A stretch of DNA of 64,000 nt from CAIWHR01 sp963726765 (GCA_963726765.1 CAVSDH010000005.1:248001-312000); one strand, 5' to 3'; counted from the first letter of the stretch, positions 16,999 to 26,765 are shown. Made by a program: numbers and translations. The notes: a model not told the origin generated them from the sequence alone.

Positions 16999-18281
16999 CC
17001 TCCACGATGCTGGTCATCCTCGCCGTCTGGGTGGTTGCGCTTTTCCTGGGGCCTCCGATCTGGCTCGCGATGGCGCTCGCAGGGTCGGTATTCGTGCTGA
17101 GCCAGCACATCGACTCGATCATCATCGTTTCGCAACAGGTGTCGGCGGCAAACTCGTTCACCTTCGTCGCGGCGCCGTTGTTCATCCTGATGGGGCACGT
17201 GATGAACAACGCCGGCGTGACGCACCGGATTTTCGACTTCGCCGCCGCGATCGTCGGCTGGCTGCGGGGCGGCTTGTGCCACGCCAACGTGGTCGCGTCG
17301 ATGATCTTCGCCGGCATGTCCGGGTCCGCGGTCGCGGAGGCCGGCGGTCTCGGCACGGTAGAGATCAAGGCGATGCGCGACGCGAACTACCCTCCGGAAA
17401 TGGCCGCCGGGTTGACTGCGGCGGCCGCCACGATCGGACCCATCATTCCGCCATCGCTGCCGATGGTCGTCTATGGCGCGGCCGCCGAGGTGTCGGTGGG
17501 CAAGCTCTTCATCGCCGGAGTCGTCCCTGGCGTGCTGATGGGGCTCGCTCTCATGGCGCTCTGCACGGTGATGGCACGCAGTCTCGATCTGCCGAAGGGC
17601 CGCTTTCCCACGCTGCCGCTCCTGTGGCGAAAATTTTGCGAGGCCTTCTGGGCGCTGATGACGCCGGTGGTGCTGCTTGCGGGCATGCTGTCCGGAATCT
17701 TCACGCCGACCGAAGCCGCTGCCGTCGCGACGCTGTACGCATTGATCCTCGGACTCTTCGTCTATCGAAGCTTCAGCATCCGCGCGCTGCCGCGACTGAT
17801 CCTCGACACCATCGAGACGACCGGCGTGGTGATGGCGCTGGTGATGGCGGCCAAGCTCCTCGGATGGTGTCTCGCGATCTCGCGCATTCCGCAGCTGGTC
17901 GGCGCATCGCTGACGACCTGGACCGCGAGCCCGATGGTCTACCTGCTGATCGTCAACCTCCTGCTGCTGTTCGTCGGCTGCTTCATGGAAGCGATCGCCG
18001 CGATGCTGATCCTGATACCGATCCTCGTGCCCGTCGCAATGAAGCTCGGGATCGACCCCGTGCACTTCGGCCTCGTATTCGTGCTGAACCTGATGATCGG
18101 AACCGTTACGCCGCCTGTCGGCGTGGTGCTCTACGTCGTCGCGAACATCGCGAAGATTTCCTTCGAGCGCATGTCGCGGGCGATCGTGCCGTTCCTCGTT
18201 CCCTTGCTCGTGGTGCTGGCGGGCGTCACGCTTTGGCCGCCGCTGACAACGTGGCTGCCCGGCGCGCTCATCGGGCGATGA
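16995..18281 (+). CDS. TRAP transporter large permease (DctM)
   Basis: A 428-residue inner-membrane protein of the DctM family, the translocating subunit, with about twelve hydrophobic segments. The GTG start at 16995 overlaps the dctQ stop. The open frame extending back to 16665 is out-of-frame DctQ sequence and is not used. Family motifs include SGSAVAEAGGLGTVEIKAM, IGPIIPPSLPMVVYG and the C-terminal FGLVFVLNLMIGTVTPPVG. The stop overlaps the next ATG (ATGA at 18278-18281), so the transporter and the sugar enzymes that follow are one transcription and translation unit. Confidence 0.95.
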   Translation: MTSTMLVILAVWVVALFLGPPIWLAMALAGSVFVLSQHIDSIIIVSQQVSAANSFTFVAAPLFILMGHVMNNAGVTHRIFDFAAAIVGWLRGGLCHANVVASMIFAGMSGSAVAEAGGLGTVEIKAMRDANYPPEMAAGLTAAAATIGPIIPPSLPMVVYGAAAEVSVGKLFIAGVVPGVLMGLALMALCTVMARSLDLPKGRFPTLPLLWRKFCEAFWALMTPVVLLAGMLSGIFTPTEAAAVATLYALILGLFVYRSFSIRALPRLILDTIETTGVVMALVMAAKLLGWCLAISRIPQLVGASLTTWTASPMVYLLIVNLLLLFVGCFMEAIAAMLILIPILVPVAMKLGIDPVHFGLVFVLNLMIGTVTPPVGVVLYVVANIAKISFERMSRAIVPFLVPLLVVLAGVTLWPPLTTWLPGALIGR

Positions 18282-19279
18282 ATCTCGTCAGCGACGTGCC
18301 CGCGCTCGGCGGCGCGCCGCTCGGCAACCTGTACTCACCCGTCACCGATGACGCGGCAAGCGAGCTCGTTCGTCGCGCGTGGCAATGCGGCGTCAGGTAT
18401 TTCGACACCGCTCCGCACTATGGCAACGGACGGTCCGAGCAGCGGATCGGCGCGGCGCTGCGCGACATGCCGCGCGACTCGTTCCTGCTGTCGACGAAGG
18501 TCGGTCGCATTCTCGTGCCCGACACGGAGGCACCGACGACCCAGAACGGTTACGTCGACGTACTGCCGTTTGTCCAACGCTGGGATTACTCTCGCGACGG
18601 CACGTTGCGCAGTCTCGACGACAGCCGGCGGCGGCTGGGCATGGCGCGCATCGATTGCGTGTTCATTCACGACGTCGCGCGCGATGCGCACGGCGACCTG
18701 CAGCCGCAGCGCTTCCGCGAGGCGATGGACGGCGCGGTGCCGGCGTTGGCGCGACTGAAGTCCGAGCAGTCGATCGGCGGTTTCGGCCTGGGCGTCAACG
18801 ATTGGCGAGTGTGCGTCGACGCGCTGGCGTACGCGGATCTGGACGTCCTCCTGCTGGCAGGCCGCTACACGCTGCTCGACCAGAGCGCGCTTCCCGAGCT
18901 CCTTCCGCTGTGCGTGAAACGCGGGGTCCGTGTCGTGATCGGCGGCCCGTTCAATTCGGGGATACTTGCAACCGGTGCGTATCCGGAGAACGGGGACGTT
19001 CCGCGTTTCGACTATGCGCCGGCCCCGCCGACGATCGTCGCCCGCGTCGCGGCGATCGAGGCGGTCTGCGCCTCGCATCGCGTTCCGCTGAAGGCCGCGG
19101 CGCTGCAGTTCCCTCGCGCGCATCCCGCGGTTGCGTGCGTGCTCGCCGGTGCGCGATCGGTCGCGGAGCTCGAGCAGAACCTTGCGCTCGCCGCGCATCC
19201 GATCCCCGCGGCATTCTGGTCCGAGCTTCGCGCGCGGGGCCTCGTCGCCGGGAATGCGCCGCTGCCGGGGTTGCCGTGA
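18278..19279 (+). CDS. Aldo/keto reductase (L-fucose / aldose 1-dehydrogenase-like)
   Basis: A 333-residue NAD(P)-dependent TIM-barrel oxidoreductase. The start overlaps the dctM stop. The catalytic tetrad of the family is visible: Asp43 and Tyr48 in YFDTAPHYGNG, Lys74 in LSTKVGR and His131 in VFIHDV. The long insert around PFVQRWDYSRDGTLRSLDDS is characteristic of the D-threo-aldose (L-fucose) 1-dehydrogenase and pyridoxal dehydrogenase branch. It would oxidise the pyranose C1 to a lactone, using the anomer supplied by the FucU protein, and hand it to the next-encoded lactonase. The exact sugar is inferred. Confidence 0.9.
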   Translation: MNLVSDVPALGGAPLGNLYSPVTDDAASELVRRAWQCGVRYFDTAPHYGNGRSEQRIGAALRDMPRDSFLLSTKVGRILVPDTEAPTTQNGYVDVLPFVQRWDYSRDGTLRSLDDSRRRLGMARIDCVFIHDVARDAHGDLQPQRFREAMDGAVPALARLKSEQSIGGFGLGVNDWRVCVDALAYADLDVLLLAGRYTLLDQSALPELLPLCVKRGVRVVIGGPFNSGILATGAYPENGDVPRFDYAPAPPTIVARVAAIEAVCASHRVPLKAAALQFPRAHPAVACVLAGARSVAELEQNLALAAHPIPAAFWSELRARGLVAGNAPLPGLP

Positions 19280-20172
19280 CGATGGATTCATCTGCCGGCG
19301 CCGACGCGCGGGTCGACGCGCATCAGCACGTCTGGCAACTGGCACGCGGCGACTATGGCTGGCTCACGCCGGACCTCGCGGCGATCCATCGGGATTTCAC
19401 TCTCGACGATCTTGCGCAGGTTTCCGCGCGCGCCGGCGTCGCGTCGACGGTGCTCGTGCAGGCCGCGCCGACCGTCGCCGAGACGGAGTTCCTGCTGGCG
19501 ACCGCCGCGCGCAGCAACGGCCTGGTCAGGGGCGTCGTGGGCTGGGTGGATCTTGCCGCGCCGGACGCAGCCGCAACGATGTCGCGGCTTGCGCAAGACC
19601 CACTGCTGAAATCGATTCGACCGATGCTGCAGGACATCCCTGACCCGGAGTGGATCCTGCGCACGGAGGTCGACACCGCGCTCGCCGCGATGCAGGGCTT
19701 GGGCTTGCGTTTCGATGCGCTCGTCAAGGTCGCACATCTTCCGGCAGTGCTGGGGATGCTCGAACGGCACCCCGACCTCGCCGTCGTCATCGATCATGGC
19801 GCCAAGCCCGCCATCGCGGCAGGTGCTTGGCACCCGTGGGCCGGCCTGATCGACGCGGTCGCGCGGCACCCGCGCGTCCATTGCAAGATTTCGGGTCTCG
19901 TGACCGAGGCTGGCCCCGACTGGACCGCCGACGCGCTGCGGCCGTGGGTCGACCATCTTCTGCAGTGTTTCGGCCCGGCACGTCTGATGTGGGGAAGCGA
20001 CTGGCCGGTGGTCAATCTCGCGGGAGGCTACGCGCGATGGCTCGCGGCGACCGACGCGTTGCTGCGACCGCTCGACGCAATCGATCGCACGGCGATCCTT
20101 GGCGGCAATGCCGCGCGGTTCTACGGGCTCGGGCTAGCGCAGGGATCGCGCCCGAACCGCACGCGTCAGTAG
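19276..20172 (+). CDS. Amidohydrolase, L-fuconolactonase-like (COG3618)
   Basis: A 298-residue metal-dependent hydrolase. GTG 19276 overlaps the stop of the preceding gene (GTGA); ATG 19282 is an alternative start two codons later. The metal-binding HxH is at 16-18 in VDAHQHVW, His174 lies in VIDHGAKP, and the C-terminal Asp is in WGSDWPVVNL. COG3618 includes L-fuconolactonase and L-rhamnono-lactonase, which open the sugar lactone made by aldose dehydrogenases. Overlap with the aldo/keto reductase gene supports this pairing. It ends the plus-strand arm; its last 7 bp overlap the 3' end of the convergent ppsR gene. Confidence 0.9.
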   Translation: MTMDSSAGADARVDAHQHVWQLARGDYGWLTPDLAAIHRDFTLDDLAQVSARAGVASTVLVQAAPTVAETEFLLATAARSNGLVRGVVGWVDLAAPDAAATMSRLAQDPLLKSIRPMLQDIPDPEWILRTEVDTALAAMQGLGLRFDALVKVAHLPAVLGMLERHPDLAVVIDHGAKPAIAAGAWHPWAGLIDAVARHPRVHCKISGLVTEAGPDWTADALRPWVDHLLQCFGPARLMWGSDWPVVNLAGGYARWLAATDALLRPLDAIDRTAILGGNAARFYGLGLAQGSRPNRTRQ

Positions 20173-20993
20173 CCGTGCCGCCGGAGATTCGCGCGGTGGA
20201 CGATGGTCGTCGCGATCTCCTCGATCGACTTGGCCGACGTGTCGAGCGCCGGAATGCCTTCACGCGAGAGCAGGTGTTCGCATTCGCGCACTTCGAAGCG
20301 GCAATTTTCGAGCGATGCATACTTGCTGTGCGGACGGCGTTCCTCGCGGATCTTGTGCAGCCGGTTGGGGTCGATCGTCAGGCCGAAAAGACGGTCGCGA
20401 TACGGCAGCACGGACGCCGGCAGCTTGCGGTCCGCAAAGTCGTCGGGTGTCAGCGGAAAGTTCGCGGTGCGGATCCCGAACTGCAGGGCCAGGTAGAGCG
20501 ACGTGGGTGTCTTCCCGCAGCGGGAAACGCCAACGAGGATCACCTGCGCCTTCGCGAGGTCCCGTGTCGCGGCGCCGTCGTCGTGCGCCTGCGAAAAATT
20601 GATCGCCTCCATCCGCGCGAAGTACTCGTGGCTGTTGGCGATGCCGTGCGTCCGGCCCGCCGCGTGCGAGCTCTTGGCCTTCAGTTCGGCTTCCAGCGGC
20701 GCGATGAATATCTGAAACAGGTCGAGGGTCAGCGCCTTCGCGTCGCGGCGAATCGTCGCGCTCATGGTCTCGTTGACGATCGAGCTGAAGACGATCGGTC
20801 GCTTGCCCTCGCGCTCTGCCGTCTCGTTGACCTGCCGCACCACGGCATCGACCTTGTCGGGGGTGTCGACGAAGGGCACCGTGTGGCGCTGGAACTCGAA
20901 ATCCTCGAATTGCGACAACAGGCTGTTGCCGAAATTCTGCGCGGTGATGCCGGTGCGGTCCGAAATGAAGAAGACGGTGCGTCGGGTATGCAT
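20166..20993 (-). CDS. ppsR: PEP synthase regulatory protein (bifunctional kinase/pyrophosphorylase)
   Basis: Inactivates PEP synthase by ADP-dependent phosphorylation and reactivates it by phosphate-dependent dephosphorylation. The start at ATG 20993 gives MHTRRTVFFISDRTGITAQN, the standard N-terminus, and 275 residues, the normal length. The P-loop-like motif GVSRCGKT is at 155-162. The longer open frame back to 21317 is antisense to the PHP gene. Its target enzyme, PpsA, is encoded 1.8 kb away on the other strand, so the regulator and its target lie in the same neighbourhood, as is common in Proteobacteria. Confidence 0.96.
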   Translation of the reverse strand: MHTRRTVFFISDRTGITAQNFGNSLLSQFEDFEFQRHTVPFVDTPDKVDAVVRQVNETAEREGKRPIVFSSIVNETMSATIRRDAKALTLDLFQIFIAPLEAELKAKSSHAAGRTHGIANSHEYFARMEAINFSQAHDDGAATRDLAKAQVILVGVSRCGKTPTSLYLALQFGIRTANFPLTPDDFADRKLPASVLPYRDRLFGLTIDPNRLHKIREERRPHSKYASLENCRFEVRECEHLLSREGIPALDTSAKSIEEIATTIVHRANLRRHGY

Positions 20994-21051
20994 CGGTTTC
21001 CGGTGGTGGCGTGACGGCGCAGCGACGGGCGCCAACGGTACGGCGGGCGCC

Positions 21052-21894
21052 CTACCAGTCCTTCCAGACCGGGACCACGCCAGCGGGCAGCGGCGGCAGG
21101 TCGCCCAGGTCCATCCAGCTCTCGCACGGTCCGTGATAGTCGGAGCCACAGGAAGCCGCGAGCCCGAACACCCGGCACTGGGTTGCGAACTCGGTGTACT
21201 GCGCCGGCGTGTGCGCCGGTGAAAGTACTTCGATTGCATCGCCGCCCACGTCCCGAAATTCGGAGAGCAGACGCCGCATGCCGCCGGCGCCGACCTTGTA
21301 GCGGCCCGGATGCGCAATCACCGCCTGCCCGCCGGCGACGTGAATCCATTCGACGGCCTGGGGTAGCGTCGCCCATGCGTGTGCCACGTGGCCGGGCTTC
21401 CCCGGCACGAGATACCGCTTGAAGACGTCCTTGACCTCGCGTGCGTAACCCGCCTCGACAAGAAAGCGCGCGAAATGCGTACGCGAAACGAGAGGCTCGC
21501 TGGTCACGAACTTGAGTGCGCCTTCGTAGGCGCCGGGAATCCCCGCGGCTGCCAGCGCGTCGCCCATGCGGCGGGCGCGCGTCGACCGGCCCTCGCGTAT
21601 CGCGGCGAGGCCGGCAGCGAGCGACGCGTCCTCGGCATCGATCCTGAGGCCGACGACGTGAATCGTCAGGTCCTCCCAGCTCACCGACAGTTCGGTACCG
21701 GAGACGAATTCGATCGCCGCCGACCGTGCGGCGTCGCGCGCCTCCGCAATTCCGGAGACTTCGTCATGATCGGTCAGCGCAAGGACGTCGACACCGCGCT
21801 GAGCAGCGCGGCTGACGACGTCAGCGGGGGAGAGCAGGCCGTCCGAACGGGTCGAGTGACAATGCAGGTCGTAGCGACGCACAGGAGAAGGCAA
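21052..21894 (-). CDS. PHP-domain phosphoesterase (RNase AM / nucleoside 3',5'-bisphosphate phosphatase type)
   Basis: A 280-residue metal-dependent phosphoesterase. The four PHP motifs are visible: DLHCHSTRSDGL (His11, His13), LALTDHDEVSG, AVIAHPGRY and the late GSDYHGP. Relatives (TrpH/YciV) remove 5' ends of short RNAs (RNase AM) and dephosphorylate 3',5'-bisphosphonucleotides. The ATG 21894 start is well placed. It is on the same strand as ppsR, 58 bp away, and may share its transcript. The precise substrate is inferred from the family. Confidence 0.9.
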   Translation of the reverse strand: MPSPVRRYDLHCHSTRSDGLLSPADVVSRAAQRGVDVLALTDHDEVSGIAEARDAARSAAIEFVSGTELSVSWEDLTIHVVGLRIDAEDASLAAGLAAIREGRSTRARRMGDALAAAGIPGAYEGALKFVTSEPLVSRTHFARFLVEAGYAREVKDVFKRYLVPGKPGHVAHAWATLPQAVEWIHVAGGQAVIAHPGRYKVGAGGMRRLLSEFRDVGGDAIEVLSPAHTPAQYTEFATQCRVFGLAASCGSDYHGPCESWMDLGDLPPLPAGVVPVWKDW

Positions 21895-22240
21895 GGGGAA
21901 CCCAATTCTTTCGTTAAGTTGTTGATTCTAGCAGAATGATGGCCGTATCCTTCGATTGGCTCGCGTCCACGCCGCGGAGCCGTCGAACCGGTCTACACGG
22001 GCCATATTTGGTGGAATGAGCGATTGCCGGCGTGGTCCGACAACTTTCGAGGAGTCCCCGAATGGGTGATCGGATCGGGCACCGCATGACGGCGCTGACT
22101 GGGCAATCCGACGAATAGCACTTGCATTTGGATGGGTTTTGGGTGAAAAATATGCCATTGGGATAGCTTTGTGGCGCGGGCCCGAATATTTTCAAAGGTC
22201 CGCAGTGGGAAGTTCAAGCTCAACTGAAAGCGATCTTTCC
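21895..22240. other. Intergenic divergent promoter region
   Basis: This 346-bp stretch lies between the PHP gene (minus) and the XRE regulator (plus). Small open frames exist but none has a ribosome site or recognisable family. It is more AT-rich than its surroundings between about 22100 and 22200. It probably holds both promoters, but I cannot place a convincing -35/-10 pair. Confidence 0.5.
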
Positions 22241-22654
22241 GTGAAACTCTTCGACCGTGTTCTCAATCCGCGCGAGATTCGGCGGCGTCTCGGGCTCAAC
22301 CAGGAACAGTTCTGGACCCAGATCGGCGTCACGCAAAGCGGTGGTTCCCGCTATGAGAGCGGGCGCGAAATGCCGAAGCCGGTTCGCGAGCTGCTGCGCC
22401 TCGTGCACGTGGAGCAGATCGACCTGTCGCAGGTGAAGCGGGTTGACTTCGAGATCATCGGCTATCTGAAGGAGTCGCATGCGGACCTGTACCGGACGCT
22501 CAGGCGCGCGGTGAAGGGTCGCAACCGTGCGGGTGGTTCACCGCTTGCGCTGGACGATGGCGTGCTCGGAGAATCGTCTGACATTTCCGATTTTTCCGAA
22601 ATCGACGTCGGAATGATTCCGGAATCGGGTCCCAAGGGCGGCCATTCGTTCTGA
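22241..22654 (+). CDS. XRE-family helix-turn-helix regulator
   Basis: A 137-residue DNA-binding protein. I chose GTG 22241 (translated MKLFDRVLNPREIRRRLGLN), which matches the usual start of this family. The frame is open back to 22139 but that extension has no homology. The helix-turn-helix covers about residues 8-50, with WTQIGVTQSGGSRYESGREM as the recognition part, followed by PKPVRELLRLVHVEQIDLSQ. A low-complexity acidic tail rich in Asp, Ser and Glu (SDISDFSEIDVG) is not typical and may be lineage-specific. Targets are unknown. A strong terminator follows it. Confidence 0.85.
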   Translation: MKLFDRVLNPREIRRRLGLNQEQFWTQIGVTQSGGSRYESGREMPKPVRELLRLVHVEQIDLSQVKRVDFEIIGYLKESHADLYRTLRRAVKGRNRAGGSPLALDDGVLGESSDISDFSEIDVGMIPESGPKGGHSF

Positions 22655-22681
22655 CGACGCCCTCGTCGTTCGGCCCCGCAT

Positions 22682-22710
22682 GAACCCGCTTCGGCGGGTT
22701 CGTTGTTTCT
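22682..22710 (+). terminator. Rho-independent terminator
   Basis: A perfect 8-bp stem (GAACCCGC / GCGGGTTC) with a TTCG tetraloop is followed by GTTGTTTCT. It sits 28 bp after the XRE regulator stop and isolates that gene from ppsA. The stem is very stable, though the T tract is interrupted by G. Confidence 0.85.
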
Positions 22711-22814
22711 GCGGCGCAGCATTCCCTCGATTGCCCCTGACGGCAGAGTAGAATTGCCTTTTCGGAGACAATTTTGCGCGTCGCAGCATCGTCCTGCGCG
22801 CGGAGGGAGACGCA

Positions 22815-25196
22815 ATGAGCGAAGGAGTGCGCGTGCTGCCGTTCGACCGCCTGCGGAAGGACGACGTCGATCAGGTCGGGGGCAAGAACGCGTCGCTGGG
22901 CGAGATGATCAGCCAGTTGTCCGGCGCCGGCATCCGCGTTCCTGAAGGGTTCGCGACGACTGCATACGGGTTCCGCGAGTTTCTCGCGGAAAACGCGCTC
23001 GAGGACCGCATCGCCGCGCGACTGGCGACGCTCGACGTCGACGACGTGACGGCGCTCGCGAAAGCAGGGGCGGAGATCCGGGGATGGATTACCGCAGGCG
23101 CATTTCCCAAGGCGCTGCGTGAAGCCATTTCGAGGTTTCCTTCGGGTCCGTAACGGCGATGCGCCGGGCGCACCTGGGCCGTGCGCTCGTCGGCGACGGC
23201 CGAAGACCTTCCTGAAGCATCCTTTGCCGGTCAGCAGGAAACGTTCCTTAATATCAATGGATTAGAAAATATTCTTCATGCAATAAAAGAGGTTTTTGCG
23301 AGCCTCTACAACGACCGCGCGATTGCCTACCGCGTTCATCAGGGCTACAGCCACGAACATGTGGCGCTGTCTGCCGGCGTTCAGCGCATGGTGCGCAGCG
23401 ATCTCGGCGCGGCCGGCGTGATGTTCACGCTCGACACCGAGTCGGGATTCGATCAGGTGGTGTTCATCACCGCGTCCTACGGTCTGGGAGAGACCGTCGT
23501 GCAGGGCGCGGTCAACCCCGACGAGTTCTACGTCTACAAGCCGAACCTCGCCGCGGGCCGTCCGGCGATACTGCGCAAATCGCTGGGCGCCAAGGCGACT
23601 CGCATGGAATTCGGGCAGGCGCAGCGCGCGGGGACGTCGACAGTCACCGTCCCCGTGGAAGTCGACGACCGGCACCGGTTTTCGATCACGGATGCGGAAG
23701 CCGAAGAGCTGGCGCGTTATGCGGTCGCCATCGAAAGGCACTACGGCCGGCCGATGGACATCGAGTGGGGCCGCGACGGCGTCGACGGCAAGCTCTACAT
23801 CCTGCAGGCGAGGCCGGAAACGGTGAAGTCGCGCGAAGATGGCAACACGTTGCGGCGGTTTCGGCTGAAATCGAAATCGGCGGTCCTGGCCTCCGGACGC
23901 GCGATCGGACAGAAGGTCGGGCAGGGCACCGTGCGCGTCGTGAAGTCGGCCGCCGAGATGGACAAGGTCAAGGCGGGCGACGTGCTGGTCGCCGACATGA
24001 CCGATCCCGACTGGGAGCCGGTGATGAAGCGCGCGGCCGCGATCGTCACCAACCGCGGCGGTCGGACCTGCCACGCGGCGATCATCGCCCGCGAACTGGG
24101 AATTCCCGCGGTCGTCGGTTGCGGCGACGCGACGCGCGTGCTGGAGGAAGGGGCGAAGGTCACGGTGTCATGCACGGAGGGCGACACCGGCCACGTCTAC
24201 GCGGGGCTGCTCGAGGTCGAGGTGGTCGAGGTGGCGCTCGACCGCATGCCCCCCGTACCGACCAAGCTCATGATGAACGTCGGCAACCCCGAGCTCGCCT
24301 TTGCGTTTCGCCAGCTCCCCAACGAGGGAGTCGGGCTCGCGCGGCTCGAATTCATCATCAACAAGAACGTCGGGATCCACCCGAAGGCGCTGATCGAGCT
24401 CGATCGCCAGCCGCCAGAGTTGCAGCGCGAGATCAACCAGCGCATTGGCGGCTACGCGAGTCCGTCCGAGTTCTACGTGAGCAAGGTCGCCGAAGGCGTG
24501 GCGACGATTGCCGCGGCATTCTGGCCGAAGAAGGTGATCGTGCGGCTCTCCGATTTCAAGTCGAACGAGTATTCGAATCTCGTCGGCGGCCAGCGGTACG
24601 AGCCGCACGAGGAGAATCCGATGCTGGGGTTCCGCGGGGCGTCGCGCTACATTGCGGCCGAGTTCCACGACTGCTTCGCGCTTGAATGCGCGGCGATGAA
24701 GCGCGTGCGCGATGCGATGGGTTTCACCAACGTCGAACTGATGATCCCGTTCGTGCGCACGATCGAGGAAGCCGAGATGGTGATTGCGCTGCTCAAGGAG
24801 CAGGGGCTCGAGCGCGGTCGCCATGGGCTTCGCGTGATCATGATGTGCGAGATTCCATCCAACGCCATCCTTGCAGACCGCTTTCTGGAGCATTTCGACG
24901 GCTTTTCCATCGGCTCCAACGACATGACGCAGTTGACGCTTGCCGTCGACCGCGACGCCGGCGGGGCGATCGCTTCCACGTTCGACGAGCGCGACGACGC
25001 GGTCAAAGCCATGCTGGCGATGGCCATCGCCGCGTGCAAGAAGGCCGGAAAATACGCCGGCATTTGCGGCCAGGGGCCGTCCGACCATCCGGATCTCGCG
25101 CAGTGGCTGGTCGCGCAGGGCATCGAAAGCATGTCGCTCAACCCGGACACGATCGTCGCGACGTGGCTGCTGCTCGCCGGCAAGAAGCCGGCATGA
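22815..25196 (+). CDS. ppsA: Phosphoenolpyruvate synthase, interrupted by a short frame disturbance
   Basis: Makes PEP from pyruvate and ATP for gluconeogenesis. ATG 22815 has a ggaggga ribosome site six bases upstream. The N-terminal part runs to a TAA at 23151-23153. The same frame resumes from about 23181 with AVRSSATAEDLPEASFAGQQ and continues to the end, so two nearby shifts cancel. Between them the natural sequence (NGDAPGAP) is readable in another frame. The phosphohistidine is His420 in GGRTCHAAIIARELG, and the C-terminal barrel ends CGQGPSDHPDLAQWLV. Total span equals about 793 residues, the normal length. PpsR, encoded nearby, would control it by phosphorylation. Confidence 0.92.
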
Positions 25197-25269
25197 CGTG
25201 ATGCGGGATTCCGTGGACGACCGTCCGGCCGATTGACGGCGCGGCACCGGCGGCTCCCAATGGGCGGCG

Positions 25270-25740
25270 ATGAATCCGCCGCCGCGCCTGCGCCTCGAGC
25301 CACGCCCTTCACGAATTGGCTGCGCTGCCATTGCCGTCAGTTGCACGGCCATGGCCTCGCTCGTCTTGCTGCTGCCGGTCGATCCCTGGTCGTCGGCCGC
25401 AGCGCTGCTTGCGATCGCCGCCGTTGCGGGACGAGCGTTCTGGCGATGCACCGGACGCGGTGTCCCGGCACTGCTGCACGTCGGTTGCGACCGGCGAATG
25501 ACCGCGACCACGCGCGATGGCCGCACCCGCGACGGATCGATCCTCGAAGCATCCTACGTCGGCGCCTGGCTCACGACGATCGTCTGGCGTCCGGATCGCG
25601 CGCCGCGCTTCTCGCCTTCGCGCGTAATCCTGATCCTGCCGGACGTGCTTCCGGCGGACGATTTCCGGCGGCTGCGCGTGCTGCTTCGCTATGGCCGGCC
25701 CAACATCGAACGAGAGACGAGAGGTCTCGATGCAGGCTGA
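25270..25740 (+). CDS. YgfX/CptA-like membrane protein
   Basis: A 156-residue protein starting at ATG 25270, with two adjoining hydrophobic segments at about residues 17-55 (AAIAVSCTAMASLVLLLPV and AAALLAIAAVAGRAF). A soluble domain follows, ending in RVILILPDVLPADDFRRLRVLLRYG. This closing motif is typical of the YgfX family of inner-membrane proteins, which includes the proposed toxin CptA. No SdhE-like partner gene is next to it here. Its 3' end overlaps the end of the convergent SDR gene by about 50 bp. Family call is moderate; function is unproven. Confidence 0.65.
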   Translation: MNPPPRLRLEPRPSRIGCAAIAVSCTAMASLVLLLPVDPWSSAAALLAIAAVAGRAFWRCTGRGVPALLHVGCDRRMTATTRDGRTRDGSILEASYVGAWLTTIVWRPDRAPRFSPSRVILILPDVLPADDFRRLRVLLRYGRPNIERETRGLDAG

Positions 25741-26508
25741 CCGGCCAGCCAGGCACGGCCATCGATGAGCGCGCCGCTTTCCGTCTTGTCCTGAGCGCCG
25801 AGCAGAGTGCAGATAGAGCGGCACCAGCGCCTCGACGGGCGGCAGCGAGATCATGTCGTCGCCAGGATGGGTACGCGCCCGCAACGGCGAGCGCACTTGG
25901 CCCGGAACCACTGCGTTGACACGCAGGTTGGCGCGGGTCTCGCATTCATCCGCGAGCGTCGACGCAAGGGACGCGAGCGCGGCTTTCGACGCCGCGTACG
26001 CGCCCCAGAAGGCGCGCGGCTCCAATCCCCGCGTGTCGAGCGTGAAGATGATGCTCGCGTCGGGAGCCATCGAAAGGAGAGGCAGTGCGAGGCGCGTCAG
26101 CGACAGCGCGGCAGTCACGTTGACGTCGAAGGCAGTGCGCCACGCGTCCGGGTCCTGGTGCTCGATAGGCCCCAGCGAGCCGAGAAACACGGCGTTGTGC
26201 ACGATTCCGTCGAGCCGGCCGAGCTGCGAGCGGAGTGCTCCGGCGACGTCGTCGAAGTCGGAACGCGTCGCCTTCGCGAGATCCAGCGGAAGGATGGTCG
26301 GCTCCGGGTTCCCGGCCGCCACGATTTCGTCGTACAGCGCTTCCAGCTTGCGCACGACACGACCGTGCAGGATTACCGTGGCGCCGCGCGCGGCGCAAGC
26401 GTGCGCGAGCGGGCGGCCAAGGCCGCCGGTGGCGCCGGTGACGAGGATCGCGCGCCCGGCGAGATCGACGGTCGACGATTGCGGCAGGGTCGGGCAGCGG
26501 CATAACAC
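25689..26508 (-). CDS. Short-chain dehydrogenase/reductase (YciK-like), one frameshift
   Basis: An NAD(P)-dependent Rossmann-fold oxidoreductase. The cofactor motif is VTGATGGLGRPLAHACA, the NAG-like motif VHNAVFLGSL, and the catalytic Tyr and Lys lie in WGAYAASKAALASLA. After VPLYLH the frame shifts by one base near 25800. The expected C-terminus (LLGAQDKTESGALIDGRAWL) continues in the next frame to TAG at 25689-25691. The start is uncertain: GTG 26508 keeps the main frame, while an ATG at 26503 is in a different frame. The closest relatives are YciK-like proteins of unknown substrate. Confidence 0.8.
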
Positions 26509-26645
26509 ATCTTGAATTGTTGGAAGGCTCTGCCCGTGTTGCAGGCGGCGGCGATGATAGCGGAATCTCCCGTACGGTGCTGCTGCTCTCGACGCCCGGA
26601 GTTTGCCAAGCCCATGCATGAACGGTATAATTTTCTGTTGGCCGT

Positions 26646-26721
<76 letters not shown>

Positions 26722-26765
26722 CGAATAACATCGCAGCCGGCCCGGCCGCGATGTCGCTGTACCAG

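Noticed and set aside
22122..22150. Promoter for the XRE gene (TTGCAT with an A/T-rich -10)
   Set aside because: The -35-like TTGCAT is present, but no -10 hexamer of good quality lies 16-18 bp downstream.
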